NCBI GenBank assembly: GCA_020349885.1
Contig: CP070701.1
Coordinates: 972,040-1,036,039 of the forward strand
Reading direction: 5' to 3'
DNA: 64,000 bases
DNA from: Acidobacteriota bacterium
GTDB taxonomy: Bacteria > Acidobacteriota > G020349885
Shown here: positions 43,879 to 53,283 of the stretch, piece by piece
How the letters are laid out: each line of letters begins with the position of its first letter
Position numbering within the stretch: the stretch's first letter is position 1
Notes under the pieces: model-generated
Databases searched by the model: none
What the model was told of the DNA's origin: nothing
Seen by the model: the letters and a program-made list of their open reading frames with translations, nothing else
Program-made: the position numbers and the translations under genes

Positions 43879-45249
43879 TTACTTCCCGATGCAGAAGTTT
43901 CCGAACACGTAGTCGAGCACGTCCTCGGTCGTGATGACGCCCGTGAGCTCTCCCAGCGACTGGATGGCGAGGCGCACGTCGGAGGCGACGAGCTCTTCGG
44001 ACATGCGGGCTTTGAGCGAGGCGCCCGCCCGCTCGACGGCCTCCCGGGCCCGCCCCACAAGATCGCGGTGGCGGGCGTTGGTCAGCAGGAGCTCGTCGCC
44101 GCGCGGCGGCTCTCCCACAAGTTTCTCCTCGAGCAGCCGTTCGAGGGCATCGAGGCCCTCGCCGGTTTTCGCGGATATCCGCGGCGCGTCCGCGAGCCGG
44201 AACTCCTCGAACGCGGCGCCTTTTTTCGACTTGGACGGGGAGGCGGGCTTCAAGTCGCACTTGTTCCAGACGGTTACATGGGAGCGGTTTCGGGTCTCTT
44301 CCAAAACAGCCGTGTCCCGCGCCGTGAGCCCGCGCGAGGAATCGAGGAGGACCAGGAGCAGGTCGGTCTCCCGAACGGCCTGCTCGCTCCGGCGGACGCC
44401 CTCCCGCTCCACGCGGCCGCGCGCCTTTCGCATGCCGGCCGTGTCGAAAAACGTCACGGCGAGTCCGCCCACGTCCACCGTCTCGCTCACCGCGTCGCGC
44501 GTCGTTCCCGGCACGTCCGTGACGATGGCGCGGTCGCGCCCCACGAGGCGGTTGAAAAGCGTGGACTTTCCGACGTTCGGAGCGCCCACCAGCGCGACGC
44601 AGGCCCCCTCGCGCAGAAGGCGGCCCCGCTCGTAGCTCGCGTGAAGGCGCGCGAGGCGCCCGGCGAGCTCTTCCATCTCCTCCTCCACCGAGCCGAAGTC
44701 CACGTCCTCCTCCACGAAGTCCACGGCGGCGCTCAGGCGCCCGAAAACGCTGACAAGAAGGTTCCGCACCGCGCCGATCTCTCCGGAAAGTTTTCCCTCC
44801 ATCTGCGCGCGCGCCGCCTGCGCGGCAAACTCGGTGCGGGCGCGGATCAAATCGTTCAGAGCCTCCGCCTGCGCGAGGTCCAGCTTGCCGTGGAGGAACG
44901 CGCGAAAAGAGAATTCCCCCGGCTCGGCGGGGCGGCCGCCGGCCTCGTAGAGGGCCTCGAGAATCCGCTCCGCAACGTAAGGGCTTCCGTGGCACGAGAT
45001 TTCCACGACGTCCTCGCCCGTGAACGAGCGCGGTGCCCGGAAGTACGTGACCAGCGCCCGGTCGAGAGATTTTCCCTTCCACCGAAGCTCGGCGAGGAAA
45101 GGTCTCTGAACGGGGAAATCGGCCGTCCCGCCCGGAGCCATGAGCCGCTCGACTAGGGAGCGCGCCTCCGCGCCGCTCACCCGCAGGACGGCCAGCGCGC
45201 CCACGCCGCGGGGCGTCGAGAGCGCCGCAATGGTGTCGCCGGTCTGCAT
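43879..45249 (-). CDS. mnmE: tRNA modification GTPase MnmE
   Basis: A 456-residue GTPase that, with MnmG, forms the carboxymethylaminomethyl group at U34 of tRNAs. The N-terminal tetrahydrofolate-binding domain starts DTIAALSTPRGVGALAVLR and includes FTGEDVVEISCHG. The G domain has GAPNVGKSTLFN, DTAG and WNKCDL. The C-terminal CIGK carries the catalytic cysteine. The ATG at 45249 gives the standard start. It is the last gene of a four-gene run behind the aldolase cluster. Confidence 0.95.
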   Translation of the reverse strand: MQTGDTIAALSTPRGVGALAVLRVSGAEARSLVERLMAPGGTADFPVQRPFLAELRWKGKSLDRALVTYFRAPRSFTGEDVVEISCHGSPYVAERILEALYEAGGRPAEPGEFSFRAFLHGKLDLAQAEALNDLIRARTEFAAQAARAQMEGKLSGEIGAVRNLLVSVFGRLSAAVDFVEEDVDFGSVEEEMEELAGRLARLHASYERGRLLREGACVALVGAPNVGKSTLFNRLVGRDRAIVTDVPGTTRDAVSETVDVGGLAVTFFDTAGMRKARGRVEREGVRRSEQAVRETDLLLVLLDSSRGLTARDTAVLEETRNRSHVTVWNKCDLKPASPSKSKKGAAFEEFRLADAPRISAKTGEGLDALERLLEEKLVGEPPRGDELLLTNARHRDLVGRAREAVERAGASLKARMSEELVASDVRLAIQSLGELTGVITTEDVLDYVFGNFCIGK

Positions 45250-45259
45250 GAATCGAGGC

Positions 45260-47365
45260 TCAGCGGGGCGTGGCGTCGGGAAGCCCGCCGTCCACGGGAA
45301 GCGTGGCGCCGGTCGTAGGGGTCTGCCGCGTCGCAAAGAACAGCACGGCGTTCGCAACGTGGTCGGCCGTGATTCGCGCCTTGAGAAGATTGCGGTTGCG
45401 GTAGTGCTCCTCAAGGTCCTTTTCGTCGAGGCCTCTCGCGCGCATGCGGTCGGGCCCCACCTCCTGCCACAGGCCGGACTTGCGGTCGCCGTCCGCGAAG
45501 ACCGCGTCCGGGGCCACCATGTTCACGCGCACCCCTATGGGAGCCAGCTCGAGGCTCGCGATGCGGCCCAGCTGGTGGGCGGCGGCCTTGGTCGCGCTGT
45601 AGGCCCCGAATTTCGCGCCGGGCGCAAACACGTTCTTCGTGGAAACCAAAATAACGTCCCCGCCGGTACCCTGAAGCTCGAAATGGCGCGCCACCTCGCG
45701 GAGCACTAGAAGTGCTCCTTCCACGTTAACCCGCTCCAGCTTGCGAAACTTTTCCACGTCCATCTCCGCGAGGGAAGCCACCGCGGCTGCCCCGGCGTTC
45801 ACCACGGCGATGTCCACGCCGCCCCACGTCCGGACGACGGCCTCCACGCCCCGGGAAACCGAGGCCGGGTCCGTCACGTCGAGGGGAACGCCGATAACGC
45901 GGTCTGCGAACCCCGCCCTCAGCTCGTCCACCAGGCCGTCGAGGGCGGAGCCGGGCAAGTCAGTTGCGGCCACGTGGCACCCCTCCTTGAGAAGCCCGCG
46001 GCATATGCCGGAGCCGATGGCCCCAGCCGCACCGGTGACGAGTGCGACGTGGCCGCTAAGGGGAAGCTCTTTCTCCCGGGAAGCGAGCTTCGCGCGCTGG
46101 AACAGGTTGTACTCCATGTCGAAAAGATGCTCTTCCGGCAGTCCCCGGTAAGAACCCATCGCCGCGATGCGGCTTTTGGCCGCGAGGGTGCGGGCCGTGA
46201 TGTCCGAAGCGATGGCGGCTTCGGAAGAATCCCCGCCCGCGCACAGCGCCCCGAGTCCCGGAAGCAGTACCACGCGGGGCATGGAATCGGAGCGAGAAAT
46301 TTCCTTCTTCGTCCGCTTGGCGTTCCGGGCAACGTACGCGTCGTATTCTTTCGCGTAGCCGGCGACCGCCTCGGAGAGTTGTTTCTTAAGCGCCCCGGGA
46401 TCGCCGTAGGCGGGCGCGTCGATCCAAAGGGGAAAGGCCTTCGTGAAAATCAGGTGGTCGGGCGTGAGCGGCGGAGAGAGCACGATCTCCTTGCCGCGCT
46501 CCGAGTCCACGAGGCTCAGAACCTCGCGGTCGAGGAGCGGCCGGAGGATAACGCGGCGGTAGGGCCTGTCGGGATTCTTCAACGGCCGGGCCAGAAGTCC
46601 CCGAAGGACGGGGGCCGTCTCGCCCAGCCGCTCCTGCGCCGCTTCGAGGGACGTAGAAGTCTTGAAAGAAGGCGCGGCGTGCTTCGCAAGATATTTCTCG
46701 GCCCGAGTCACAAGGGAAATCATCTTGTCGTAAGACTCCCGCGCCGTCTCCCCCCAGGTCACGATGCCGTGGTGCATCCAGACCATGCCCGCGGCCTTCG
46801 GGTTTTTCTCGAAGGCGGCCGCGGCCTTTTTGGCGAGCTCGAAGCCGGCCCGGACGTAGCCCAGCACGATCACCTCTTTCCCCAGCGCGTCCCGGAGAAT
46901 TTTCTCGCCGCCGGACTGATTCGTCAGAGCAAGAATCGCGTCGGGGTGGGCGTGGTCGATGTACTTGGGAGGCAGGAAGGCATGCACCAGCGCCTCGATG
47001 GACGGCGTGGGGGACTGGAAATGGAGAAGGCGGGAGCGGAGCTCGCCGAGCATGGCGTCGTCCGACAGCTCCGGCAGGGCGCGCAGCTTCCGAAGCGGCT
47101 CGAGAGCCATTCCCGGATGATCCTCGGGCTCGGCCCGCGACATGTCGCAACCGGAAGCCTTGACGAAGACGGCGGGAACGCTCTCGCCCAGGAGGTCGGT
47201 GTGCGTGCTTTTGACCGAGGTGTTTCCCCCGCCGTGGAGCACGAGGCCTTCCTCACCGCCGAGCAGGCGGCTGGAGTAAGTTCTCAGCGCGAGGTCCGTC
47301 CCCCACCGGGCGCCGTAGCGCTCGGTGAATTCGGACGCCTCGCGTTCCGACCACTTGTTTTCCAT
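45260..47365 (-). CDS. Fused class II aldolase / short-chain dehydrogenase
   Basis: A 701-residue two-domain enzyme. The N-terminal class II aldolase/adducin domain (about 1-400) has GLVLHGGGNTSVK, the zinc-binding DHAHPDAIL and a later MHHGIVTWG. The C-terminal SDR (about 440-701) has the NAD loop VTGAAGAIGSG, VNAG and the catalytic YSATK. This is the layout of rhamnulose-1-phosphate aldolase/lactaldehyde dehydrogenase fusions. Here it sits with mtnA and an LsrF-type aldolase instead of rhamnose genes, so it may cleave a methylthioribulose- or deoxyribulose-phosphate and reduce the aldehyde. That substrate is inferred from context. Confidence 0.85.
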   Translation of the reverse strand: MENKWSEREASEFTERYGARWGTDLALRTYSSRLLGGEEGLVLHGGGNTSVKSTHTDLLGESVPAVFVKASGCDMSRAEPEDHPGMALEPLRKLRALPELSDDAMLGELRSRLLHFQSPTPSIEALVHAFLPPKYIDHAHPDAILALTNQSGGEKILRDALGKEVIVLGYVRAGFELAKKAAAAFEKNPKAAGMVWMHHGIVTWGETARESYDKMISLVTRAEKYLAKHAAPSFKTSTSLEAAQERLGETAPVLRGLLARPLKNPDRPYRRVILRPLLDREVLSLVDSERGKEIVLSPPLTPDHLIFTKAFPLWIDAPAYGDPGALKKQLSEAVAGYAKEYDAYVARNAKRTKKEISRSDSMPRVVLLPGLGALCAGGDSSEAAIASDITARTLAAKSRIAAMGSYRGLPEEHLFDMEYNLFQRAKLASREKELPLSGHVALVTGAAGAIGSGICRGLLKEGCHVAATDLPGSALDGLVDELRAGFADRVIGVPLDVTDPASVSRGVEAVVRTWGGVDIAVVNAGAAAVASLAEMDVEKFRKLERVNVEGALLVLREVARHFELQGTGGDVILVSTKNVFAPGAKFGAYSATKAAAHQLGRIASLELAPIGVRVNMVAPDAVFADGDRKSGLWQEVGPDRMRARGLDEKDLEEHYRNRNLLKARITADHVANAVLFFATRQTPTTGATLPVDGGLPDATPR

Positions 47366-47379
47366 CTGTCCCTTCGGGT

Positions 47380-48282
47380 TTACCGCCCCTTCTTCTTCCC
47401 CGCCGTCTTCCGCTTCACGGTAAGGTAGAAATCGTGTGCCTTGTCGGGTTTTTCCCCTTTGTGGACGACCTTCCGCACCGCCTGGATCATGGCGGCGGGG
47501 GCCTCGGACTGGAAAATGTTCCGGCCCATGTCCACACCCAGCGCCCCTTCCTGCACCGCGGCGGAGGCGAACTTCAGGGCGTCGAGCTCCGGCACCTTCT
47601 TTCCGCCCGCGACGACGATGGGAACGGGACAGGACGCCGCGACGGTCTCGAACCCCTCGTACACGTAGTACGTCTTGACGTAGGAGGCCCCCAGCTCGGC
47701 GCACATCCGGCACGCCAGGCGCAGGTACTTCGCGTCCCGCGTCATGTCCTTGCCGACGGCCGTGACCGCCAGAACGGGAATCCCGTTGCGGTTCCCCATG
47801 TCCACGAGGCGCGTCATGTTGCGAATCGACTGGGTCTCGTACTCGCCCCCGACGAACACCTGGACCGCGAGCGCGGCGGCGTTGAGCCGGACGGCGTCCT
47901 CGATGTCCAGGGCGAGCCGCTCGTTCGAGAGCTCCTTCAGGATGCTCGGGCCGCCGCTCGCCCTCAGGACGATCCCCTTGGTGAACGTCGGGGGGATCAC
48001 GGAGCGCAGGATGCCGCGGGTCAGCATGAGCGTGTCGGCGTAGCGAAGCAGTGGGACGATCGTGACGTCGACGCGCTCAAGGCCCGTCGTGGGGCCCTGG
48101 AAATAGCCGTGGTCGACGGCCAGCATAACGGTCCTTCCGGTATCCGGGCGGAAGATCCGGGAGAGCCGGTTCTTCATCCCCCAGTCGAGGGAATTGGACC
48201 CCCGAAGGAAGAAGGGCTCGCTCTTCATTGGAACGTCCGTGTAAAAGTTCTTGGCTTCCTTTCTCGCGTCCACGTCGGCCAT
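47380..48282 (-). CDS. LsrF/DhnA-type class I aldolase or thiolase
   Basis: A 300-residue TIM-barrel enzyme very like E. coli LsrF, the thiolase that acts on phosphorylated autoinducer-2. It has [39 protein letters not shown] (quoted in part: [16 protein letters not shown]), [16 protein letters not shown], the Schiff-base lysine in [13 protein letters not shown] and [11 protein letters not shown]. None of the other lsr genes (lsrK, lsrR, lsrACDB, lsrG) is present. With mtnA and the aldolase/SDR fusion next to it, a role in C5-phosphate salvage is more likely than signal breakdown, but this is inference. AAAGGAG stands eight bases before the ATG. Confidence 0.88.
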   Translation of the reverse strand: MADVDARKEAKNFYTDVPMKSEPFFLRGSNSLDWGMKNRLSRIFRPDTGRTVMLAVDHGYFQGPTTGLERVDVTIVPLLRYADTLMLTRGILRSVIPPTFTKGIVLRASGGPSILKELSNERLALDIEDAVRLNAAALAVQVFVGGEYETQSIRNMTRLVDMGNRNGIPVLAVTAVGKDMTRDAKYLRLACRMCAELGASYVKTYYVYEGFETVAASCPVPIVVAGGKKVPELDALKFASAAVQEGALGVDMGRNIFQSEAPAAMIQAVRKVVHKGEKPDKAHDFYLTVKRKTAGKKKGR

Positions 48283-48297
48283 ACTAATTTTCTCCTT

Positions 48298-49416
48298 TCA
48301 ATTAGGGCGTTGCCGGTGCTCGGGGAACAGGCTCAAGATGCCGTCCTCGCTCGCCGGGCAGACGCCTCTTTCCGTAATCAGGCCCGTGACCAGTCTCGCC
48401 GGAGTCACGTCGAAGGCGTAATTCCTCGCCGGACTGCCCTCCGGCGCCGTGCGAATTTTTACTATCTTTCCGTCGAGAGTCCCCTCGACGTGGGTGACCT
48501 CGTCCGGGTCGCGCTCCTCGATGGGAATTTCCTTGATTCCGTTCCTCGCCCGCCAGTCGATGCTCGAGGAAGGGAGCGCGACGTAAAACGGAACGCCGTT
48601 GTCGCGGGCGGCCAGCGCCGTCTTGTAGGTTCCGATCTTGTTGCAGACGTCGCCCGTGACGGTGGTGCGGTCGGTGCCGGTGATGACCAGGTCCACCAGG
48701 CCAAGCTGCATGACGTGGCCGCCGGCGTTGTCCACGATGATGTCGTGGGGCACGCCGAATTCTTTCAACTCCCAGGCGGTCAAGCCGGCGCCCTGGTTGC
48801 GGGGCCTCGTCTCCTCCACCCACACGTGAACCTTGATTCCTTTTTCCACGGCGGCGTAGACCGGGGCCGTGGCCGTGCCGCGGTCCACGAAGGCCAGCCA
48901 GCCCGCGTTGCAGTGCGTCAATATGTTAACGGGCTCGCCTTTCTTCTCGCGGCTCATCTTCTCGACGATTTCCAATCCATGCTCGCCGATCCGGCGGCAG
49001 CAGTCCACGTCCTCCCGCACAATTTCCTGGGCCGTCTCGAAGGTCGCGCTCACCTTCTCCTCGGCGGAGCGGGCGGCTCGGACGGCCTCGATCTGGCGCT
49101 CCACGGCCCGCGCAAGGTTGACGGCGGTCGGCCGGGTCGCCTTGAGCCGCTCTCCGGCCTGGAGGAAGTACTCGTCGAACGAGCCGTCGCGTGGGGCCTC
49201 CAGCGCGGCCAGGTACATGCCGTAGCCCGCCGTGACCCCGATGAGCCCCGCGCCCCGGACGGCCATTTCCTTGATGGCGGCCGCCGCCTGGTCCGCCGTC
49301 GTCAGGTCCAGGACCTCGTAGGCGTGCGGAAGCTTTCGCTGGTCGATGACCTGGACGACGCGCGAATCCCCTTCCTTCACCCAGATCGTGCGGCGACGGT
49401 CGTCACGGTTCGGCAT
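48298..49416 (-). CDS. mtnA: Methylthioribose-1-phosphate isomerase family protein
   Basis: A 372-residue eIF2B-alpha-like isomerase that opens 5-methylthioribose-1-phosphate (or 5-deoxyribose-1-phosphate) to the ribulose form. MAVRGAGLIGVTAGYGM near residue 50, NILTHCNAGWLAFVDRGTA with the catalytic cysteine, VDETRPRNQGAGLT-like VEETRPRNQGAGLTAWEL and TGTDRTTVTGDVCNKIGTY with the aspartate are all present. No mtnB-D follows; an LsrF-type enzyme and an aldolase/SDR fusion do, so the carbon may leave by aldol cleavage rather than by the methionine cycle. Confidence 0.9.
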   Translation of the reverse strand: MPNRDDRRRTIWVKEGDSRVVQVIDQRKLPHAYEVLDLTTADQAAAAIKEMAVRGAGLIGVTAGYGMYLAALEAPRDGSFDEYFLQAGERLKATRPTAVNLARAVERQIEAVRAARSAEEKVSATFETAQEIVREDVDCCRRIGEHGLEIVEKMSREKKGEPVNILTHCNAGWLAFVDRGTATAPVYAAVEKGIKVHVWVEETRPRNQGAGLTAWELKEFGVPHDIIVDNAGGHVMQLGLVDLVITGTDRTTVTGDVCNKIGTYKTALAARDNGVPFYVALPSSSIDWRARNGIKEIPIEERDPDEVTHVEGTLDGKIVKIRTAPEGSPARNYAFDVTPARLVTGLITERGVCPASEDGILSLFPEHRQRPN

Positions 49417-49471
49417 AAAACGGGCGCTCCTCAGAGGAAATTTCCCGGCAGTTGCGGTCCATGGGATAACA

Positions 49472-49500
49472 TTGTTAAAAAGAGCAGTGAGTGTTATTTT
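49472..49500 (+). promoter_or_regulatory. Promoter of rseP operon
   Basis: TTGTTA at 49472-49477, a 17-base spacer and TATTTT at 49495-49500. It places transcription after any start codon upstream of about 49507, which supports the rseP ATG at 49587. Confidence 0.5.
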
Positions 49501-49586
49501 ATCATAAAGGGAGATTCCTGAAAAAATCCTGCCCCGGCCGCGGGTCCAGACGCGGTTGCATGCGGGGAGAGGATGCGGGAAAATAC

Positions 49587-50921
49587 ATGGTAATGCTCAA
49601 CCCCCAAGTAATAAACATCCTCTGGAACATCTTCTGGGCCGCGGTGGCGCTCGGCGTCTTGATCTTTCTCCACGAGGCGGGCCACTTCCTCGTGGCGAGG
49701 CGCACGGGCGTGGGCGTCGAGACGTTCTCTTTCGGATTCGGTCCGCGCCTTTTTGGAAAGCGCATCGGCGAGACCGATTACCGCGTAAGCCTCATTCCCC
49801 TCGGCGGCTACGTGAAGCTTCTCGGCGAGGAGCCGGATGAGGAGCTTCGCGGCTCGCCGCGCGAGTTCGGCTCGCGCACGCGATGGGAGCGCGCGAAGAT
49901 TTACTTGGCCGGCCCCGGCACCAACCTCCTCCTCGCCTACGTCTTAATCGTGGTCGTCTACACGCTCGGCGTCGAGGAGCCCGCCTACCTTCAAGAGCCG
50001 CCGGTCGTCGGCTACCTCCACGAATACTCTCCGGCGCTTGAGGCCGGCCTCCAGGAAGGCGACCTCGTTCTTTCCCTGGACGGCGAAGCCGTCGCCGACT
50101 GGGATGCGCTCAAGAAAAAGATACTGCTCAATCCGGGGCGGGCATTTCCCATTGTGTGGGAGCGGGAGGGGGCGCGATACGAAGAGACGATCCACATCGA
50201 CGAGACCGACCGCTACCGCATCGGCGAGGTCGGCCTGGAGCCGGCTCTTCCCTTCCGCGTTCTCGAAACGCAGGAAGGATACGCCGCCCAAGACGCGGGC
50301 CTTCAACCGGGCGACCTTCTTTCCGCCGTGGACGGAACCCCCGTGTTCCACTACGAGCGCGGAAAAGAACTCATCTCGGCGCACGCACCGGGCGAGCCGG
50401 TCGCCCTTACCATCGAGCGGCAGGGGAAGCGCTTCGAGGTGGACGTGGCGCTCTCCGAACGCGAGGGGAAGGGCTACCTCGGCGTTGTCCTCGAAAACCC
50501 GCCCACGACGCTTCGGCGCTACGCTTTTCCCGCCGCGCTTGCGGCGGGCGGGCGGTGGATGGGCGAGACGACGGTTTTTTTCTTTGAGGCCGTCCGAAAA
50601 CTCGTGACGGGCCGCCTGTCGCTCCGCACCATGTCGGGCCCCGTGGACATTGCGAAATTCTCCGGCGCCGCCGCCCGCGCGTCGTCCGCGCACTATATCT
50701 ATTTCCTCGCCTTCCTGAGCCTCAACCTCGGGATTATCAATCTCCTGCCCATTCCCCTGCTCGACGGCGGCCACCTTTTCTTCCTGCTCATCGAGGGCCT
50801 CAGGCGGCGCGACCTCAGCCTCGCGCTCAAGGAGCGCCTCACGCAGGTGGGCTTTGTGTTCTTGATAAGCCTCATGGGCGTCATCGTGATCCTGGACATT
50901 CTCAAAAATCTAGATTTTTAA
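49587..50921 (+). CDS. rseP: Site-2 zinc metalloprotease RseP
   Basis: A 444-residue intramembrane M50 protease that cleaves anti-sigma factors and signal-peptide remnants. HEAGH at about residues 28-32 (LIFLHEAGHFLVARR) and the C-terminal NLLPIPLLDGGH supply the zinc ligands. Two PDZ domains lie between (about 130-215 and 220-300). Four helices are visible. The ATG at 49587 has GGGA eight bases upstream. It begins a plus-strand run of tightly spaced genes through thiE. Confidence 0.95.
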   Translation: MVMLNPQVINILWNIFWAAVALGVLIFLHEAGHFLVARRTGVGVETFSFGFGPRLFGKRIGETDYRVSLIPLGGYVKLLGEEPDEELRGSPREFGSRTRWERAKIYLAGPGTNLLLAYVLIVVVYTLGVEEPAYLQEPPVVGYLHEYSPALEAGLQEGDLVLSLDGEAVADWDALKKKILLNPGRAFPIVWEREGARYEETIHIDETDRYRIGEVGLEPALPFRVLETQEGYAAQDAGLQPGDLLSAVDGTPVFHYERGKELISAHAPGEPVALTIERQGKRFEVDVALSEREGKGYLGVVLENPPTTLRRYAFPAALAAGGRWMGETTVFFFEAVRKLVTGRLSLRTMSGPVDIAKFSGAAARASSAHYIYFLAFLSLNLGIINLLPIPLLDGGHLFFLLIEGLRRRDLSLALKERLTQVGFVFLISLMGVIVILDILKNLDF

Positions 50922-50924
50922 GGA

Positions 50925-51665
50925 ATGCCGGAAGCCGCGAGGAACGAAGCCGCCCCTGACATCGCCTCCGCACCGTGCGGAGAAGTCCACGCCTGGGTGC
51001 AGCGGCACGACCTTTCGCCCGACGACGTGGTGCGCCTGCTGCGCCGCCAGGACCTGACAGAAGAAATTGTCACCTCCATCGTCGACCACCACCCGTGGAT
51101 TTCGCTCCACAAGGTGCAGGTCGGCGTCGTCAACAACCCGGCCACGCCGAAGATGGTGGCGCAAAAGTACGTCTACCATCTCTACTGGCGGGAGCTGGTG
51201 GGCGTGATGTCGAACCTTCGCGTGGAGCCGGCGGTGCGCCACGCCGCAGAGAATCTCCTGGAGGAAAAGTTCGGCGACATGTCGCTCGGCGAAAAAATCG
51301 CCCTCGCCAAAATTCCCCAGCGCGGCATCGTCAAGGCCGTACGAAGGATGGACTCGGTCGATGTGCTGAAGGCGCTCCTGCGCAACCCCGCGCTGGTCGA
51401 GGAAGACGTGCTCTTCATCCTGCACTACCCGAACCTTTCGGGCCAGGTGCTCGACGCCGTCGCCCGTTCCCCCAAGTGGCGACCCCGCCCGGCCGTGTGC
51501 TACGGGCTCATCCGCCACCCCCGCACGCCGCAACCCACGGCACTTCGGCTTCTCGCATCGATGCCCCAGAAAGAGCTGCGGGAGCTCGCCTCGAATTTCC
51601 AGGTGCCCCGCCCCCTGCGCGACCGGGCGCGCAAGCTTTACATCAAGCGTAGGGCCGGGCGATGA
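50925..51665 (+). CDS. HEAT-like helical repeat protein, unknown function
   Basis: A 246-residue soluble all-helical protein. Repeated helix pairs with NPATPKMVAQ, NPALVEEDVLFIL, RSPKWRPRPAVCYGLI and HPRTPQPTALRLL look like degenerate HEAT or variant leucine-rich repeats of 35-40 residues. I recognise no named family. It begins three bases after rseP and overlaps lptE by four bases, so it is firmly embedded in an envelope-biogenesis operon and may serve as a protein-protein scaffold. Confidence 0.7.
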   Translation: MPEAARNEAAPDIASAPCGEVHAWVQRHDLSPDDVVRLLRRQDLTEEIVTSIVDHHPWISLHKVQVGVVNNPATPKMVAQKYVYHLYWRELVGVMSNLRVEPAVRHAAENLLEEKFGDMSLGEKIALAKIPQRGIVKAVRRMDSVDVLKALLRNPALVEEDVLFILHYPNLSGQVLDAVARSPKWRPRPAVCYGLIRHPRTPQPTALRLLASMPQKELRELASNFQVPRPLRDRARKLYIKRRAGR

Positions 51666-52189
51666 GGCGCCTGCGCTCCCCCGCGGCCGCGCTTGCGGCC
51701 CTGGCGCTCCTTCTCGCCCCCGGCTGCGGCTACCGGCTTGCCGGCACGGGCTCGCTTCTTCCCCCGCATGTGAAAACGGTTCACATTCCCTACTTCGAGA
51801 ACGAGACCCCGCGCTTCGAGCTCGAGCAGCGCCTCACGGAGCACGTCCAGCGCGAGTTCACCGTCCGGGCCAAGCTAGAGATCGAAAATTCCTGGAGCGA
51901 GGCCGACGCGGTGCTTGAAGGCACCATTATCGGTTTCACGGTCATTCCCGTCGGCTTCAACGACCAGACCCAGGCCAACCGCTATCAGGTAACGATCCAG
52001 ATGCGGGCCTCGCTGCTGGACAACAAAACGCACAATGCGCTGTGGGAAAGCCAGAGCTTCACTTTCCGGAGCGAGTACGAGTCCCCGGAAAGCATCACCG
52101 ACTACTACAACCAGGAGATTGACGCCATCGAGGATATCGCCGCGAACTTCGCCGAGACCCTCGTCGCCACCATCACGCAGGGTTTCTGA
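51662..52189 (+). CDS. lptE: LPS assembly lipoprotein LptE-like
   Basis: A 175-residue outer-membrane lipoprotein. The signal peptide ends in lipobox LAPGC with lipidated Cys22, followed by GYRLAGTGSLLPPHVKTVHIPYFEN, then an EQRLTEHVQREFTVR helix and the beta strands of the LptE/RlpB fold. It plugs the LptD barrel during lipopolysaccharide insertion. It is followed two bases later by holA, a common lptE-holA arrangement. Confidence 0.85.
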   Translation: MRRLRSPAAALAALALLLAPGCGYRLAGTGSLLPPHVKTVHIPYFENETPRFELEQRLTEHVQREFTVRAKLEIENSWSEADAVLEGTIIGFTVIPVGFNDQTQANRYQVTIQMRASLLDNKTHNALWESQSFTFRSEYESPESITDYYNQEIDAIEDIAANFAETLVATITQGF

Positions 52190-52191
52190 GC

Positions 52192-53277
52192 ATGCCGACG
52201 CTTTCATGCCTGGATTTCCTGGGAGGAGCCCGTGGTGCGCGCGCGGCAAAGGAAGCGTTCGCCTCCGTCTACGTGCTCGCGGGCGAAGACGACTACTTTC
52301 GGCGCCAGGTGCGCCGGACGCTCGCCGAGCGCCTGCGCGAAGCGCACGGCGACGCGGATGTGCGCTTCCTCGACCGAAGCGAGATCAAGAATTTGGCAGC
52401 GCTCTGCGCGGAGGCGCGGGCGGCTCCGATGTGGACTCCCGCCCAGATGCTCGTGATGGACATGGACAAGAGGCTGGCCCGCTCCGACGCCGAACCGGTC
52501 GAAGCGTACCTCGCCTCTCCCTCTCCTTCCTCGCTGCTGGTCCTGGAGTGGAAGGCGCCCGACGAGCGCCTCAAGTTCGCGCTTGTTTGCAAAAAACACG
52601 CCCGGAAGGCCGCCGGCCCCGTGGCGTGGGTCAAGTGCGAGCCGCTGCGCGAGCCGGCGCTCCGCACGTGGCTCGAGAGCTACGCCCGCAAGCGCGGCGC
52701 GCGCTTCGCCCCCGGAGCGCTCGACATGCTCCTCGACACGGTCGGCACGAAGACGGCGCTTTTGGTGGAGGAGGTCGAGAAAGCGCTGCTCTACGCCCCG
52801 GAGGAAAAGACGCTTGCCGCCGAAACGCTCCGACGGGTCGCCGTCGCGTCGCGGGACTTCGCATGGTACGACCTCACGGACGCCCTGGGCGCGCGCGACG
52901 GCGACGCCGCGCTGCGCGTCCTCAAGCGGCTGCTCGAGCGGGGTGAGAGCCCAGTCGGCCTCGTCGTCCTCATGGCGAGCCACGTGCGGAAGCTTCTCAA
53001 GGGACGCGTGCTTCTTGACCAGGGGCATGACGAGCGCGCGATCTTGCAGGACCTGGGCGTCCGATTCTACGGGGACAAATTCCTGCGGCAGGTGAAGACT
53101 TTCTCCTCTTCCGAGCTGAACCGGGCGCTCGAGGCATGTTTTCAAACCGACCGCGCGCTCAAGACGAGCGCCCTGCCCAACCGCGTCGCCCTGGAAAAGT
53201 TCGCGCTCTCCCTGCTCGCACGGGCGGCGCCGGGGCAAGCCCCGGGCACGCCCCCCGGGACAGGCCCGAGAGCCTGA
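52192..53277 (+). CDS. holA: DNA polymerase III delta subunit
   Basis: A 361-residue clamp-loader subunit that opens the beta clamp. The N-terminal domain starts VYVLAGEDDYFRRQ and the lid and collar domains have the usual helical pattern (WYDLTDALGARDGDAALRVLKRLLERGESPVGLVVLMASHVRKLL in part: LGARDGDAALRVLKRLLERG). The C-terminus ends in a proline/glycine-rich stretch, PGQAPGTPPGTGPRA, encoded by a REP-like palindrome and probably not part of the fold. Confidence 0.9.
   Translation: MPTLSCLDFLGGARGARAAKEAFASVYVLAGEDDYFRRQVRRTLAERLREAHGDADVRFLDRSEIKNLAALCAEARAAPMWTPAQMLVMDMDKRLARSDAEPVEAYLASPSPSSLLVLEWKAPDERLKFALVCKKHARKAAGPVAWVKCEPLREPALRTWLESYARKRGARFAPGALDMLLDTVGTKTALLVEEVEKALLYAPEEKTLAAETLRRVAVASRDFAWYDLTDALGARDGDAALRVLKRLLERGESPVGLVVLMASHVRKLLKGRVLLDQGHDERAILQDLGVRFYGDKFLRQVKTFSSSELNRALEACFQTDRALKTSALPNRVALEKFALSLLARAAPGQAPGTPPGTGPRA
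53229..53266. repeat. REP-like palindrome in the holA 3' end
   Basis: GGGGCAAGCCCCGGGCAC and CCCCGGGACAGGCCC follow the same plan as the palindrome after cheD (GGGGCCAGCCCCGACATC, GGGACAAGCC). It extends holA by low-complexity codons. Confidence 0.4.
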
Positions 53278-53283
53278 GCGACG

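Noticed and set aside
47380-48282. LsrF as evidence for an autoinducer-2 uptake operon
   Set aside because: None of the lsr transporter, kinase or regulator genes is present, and the neighbours are mtnA and an aldolase/SDR fusion.
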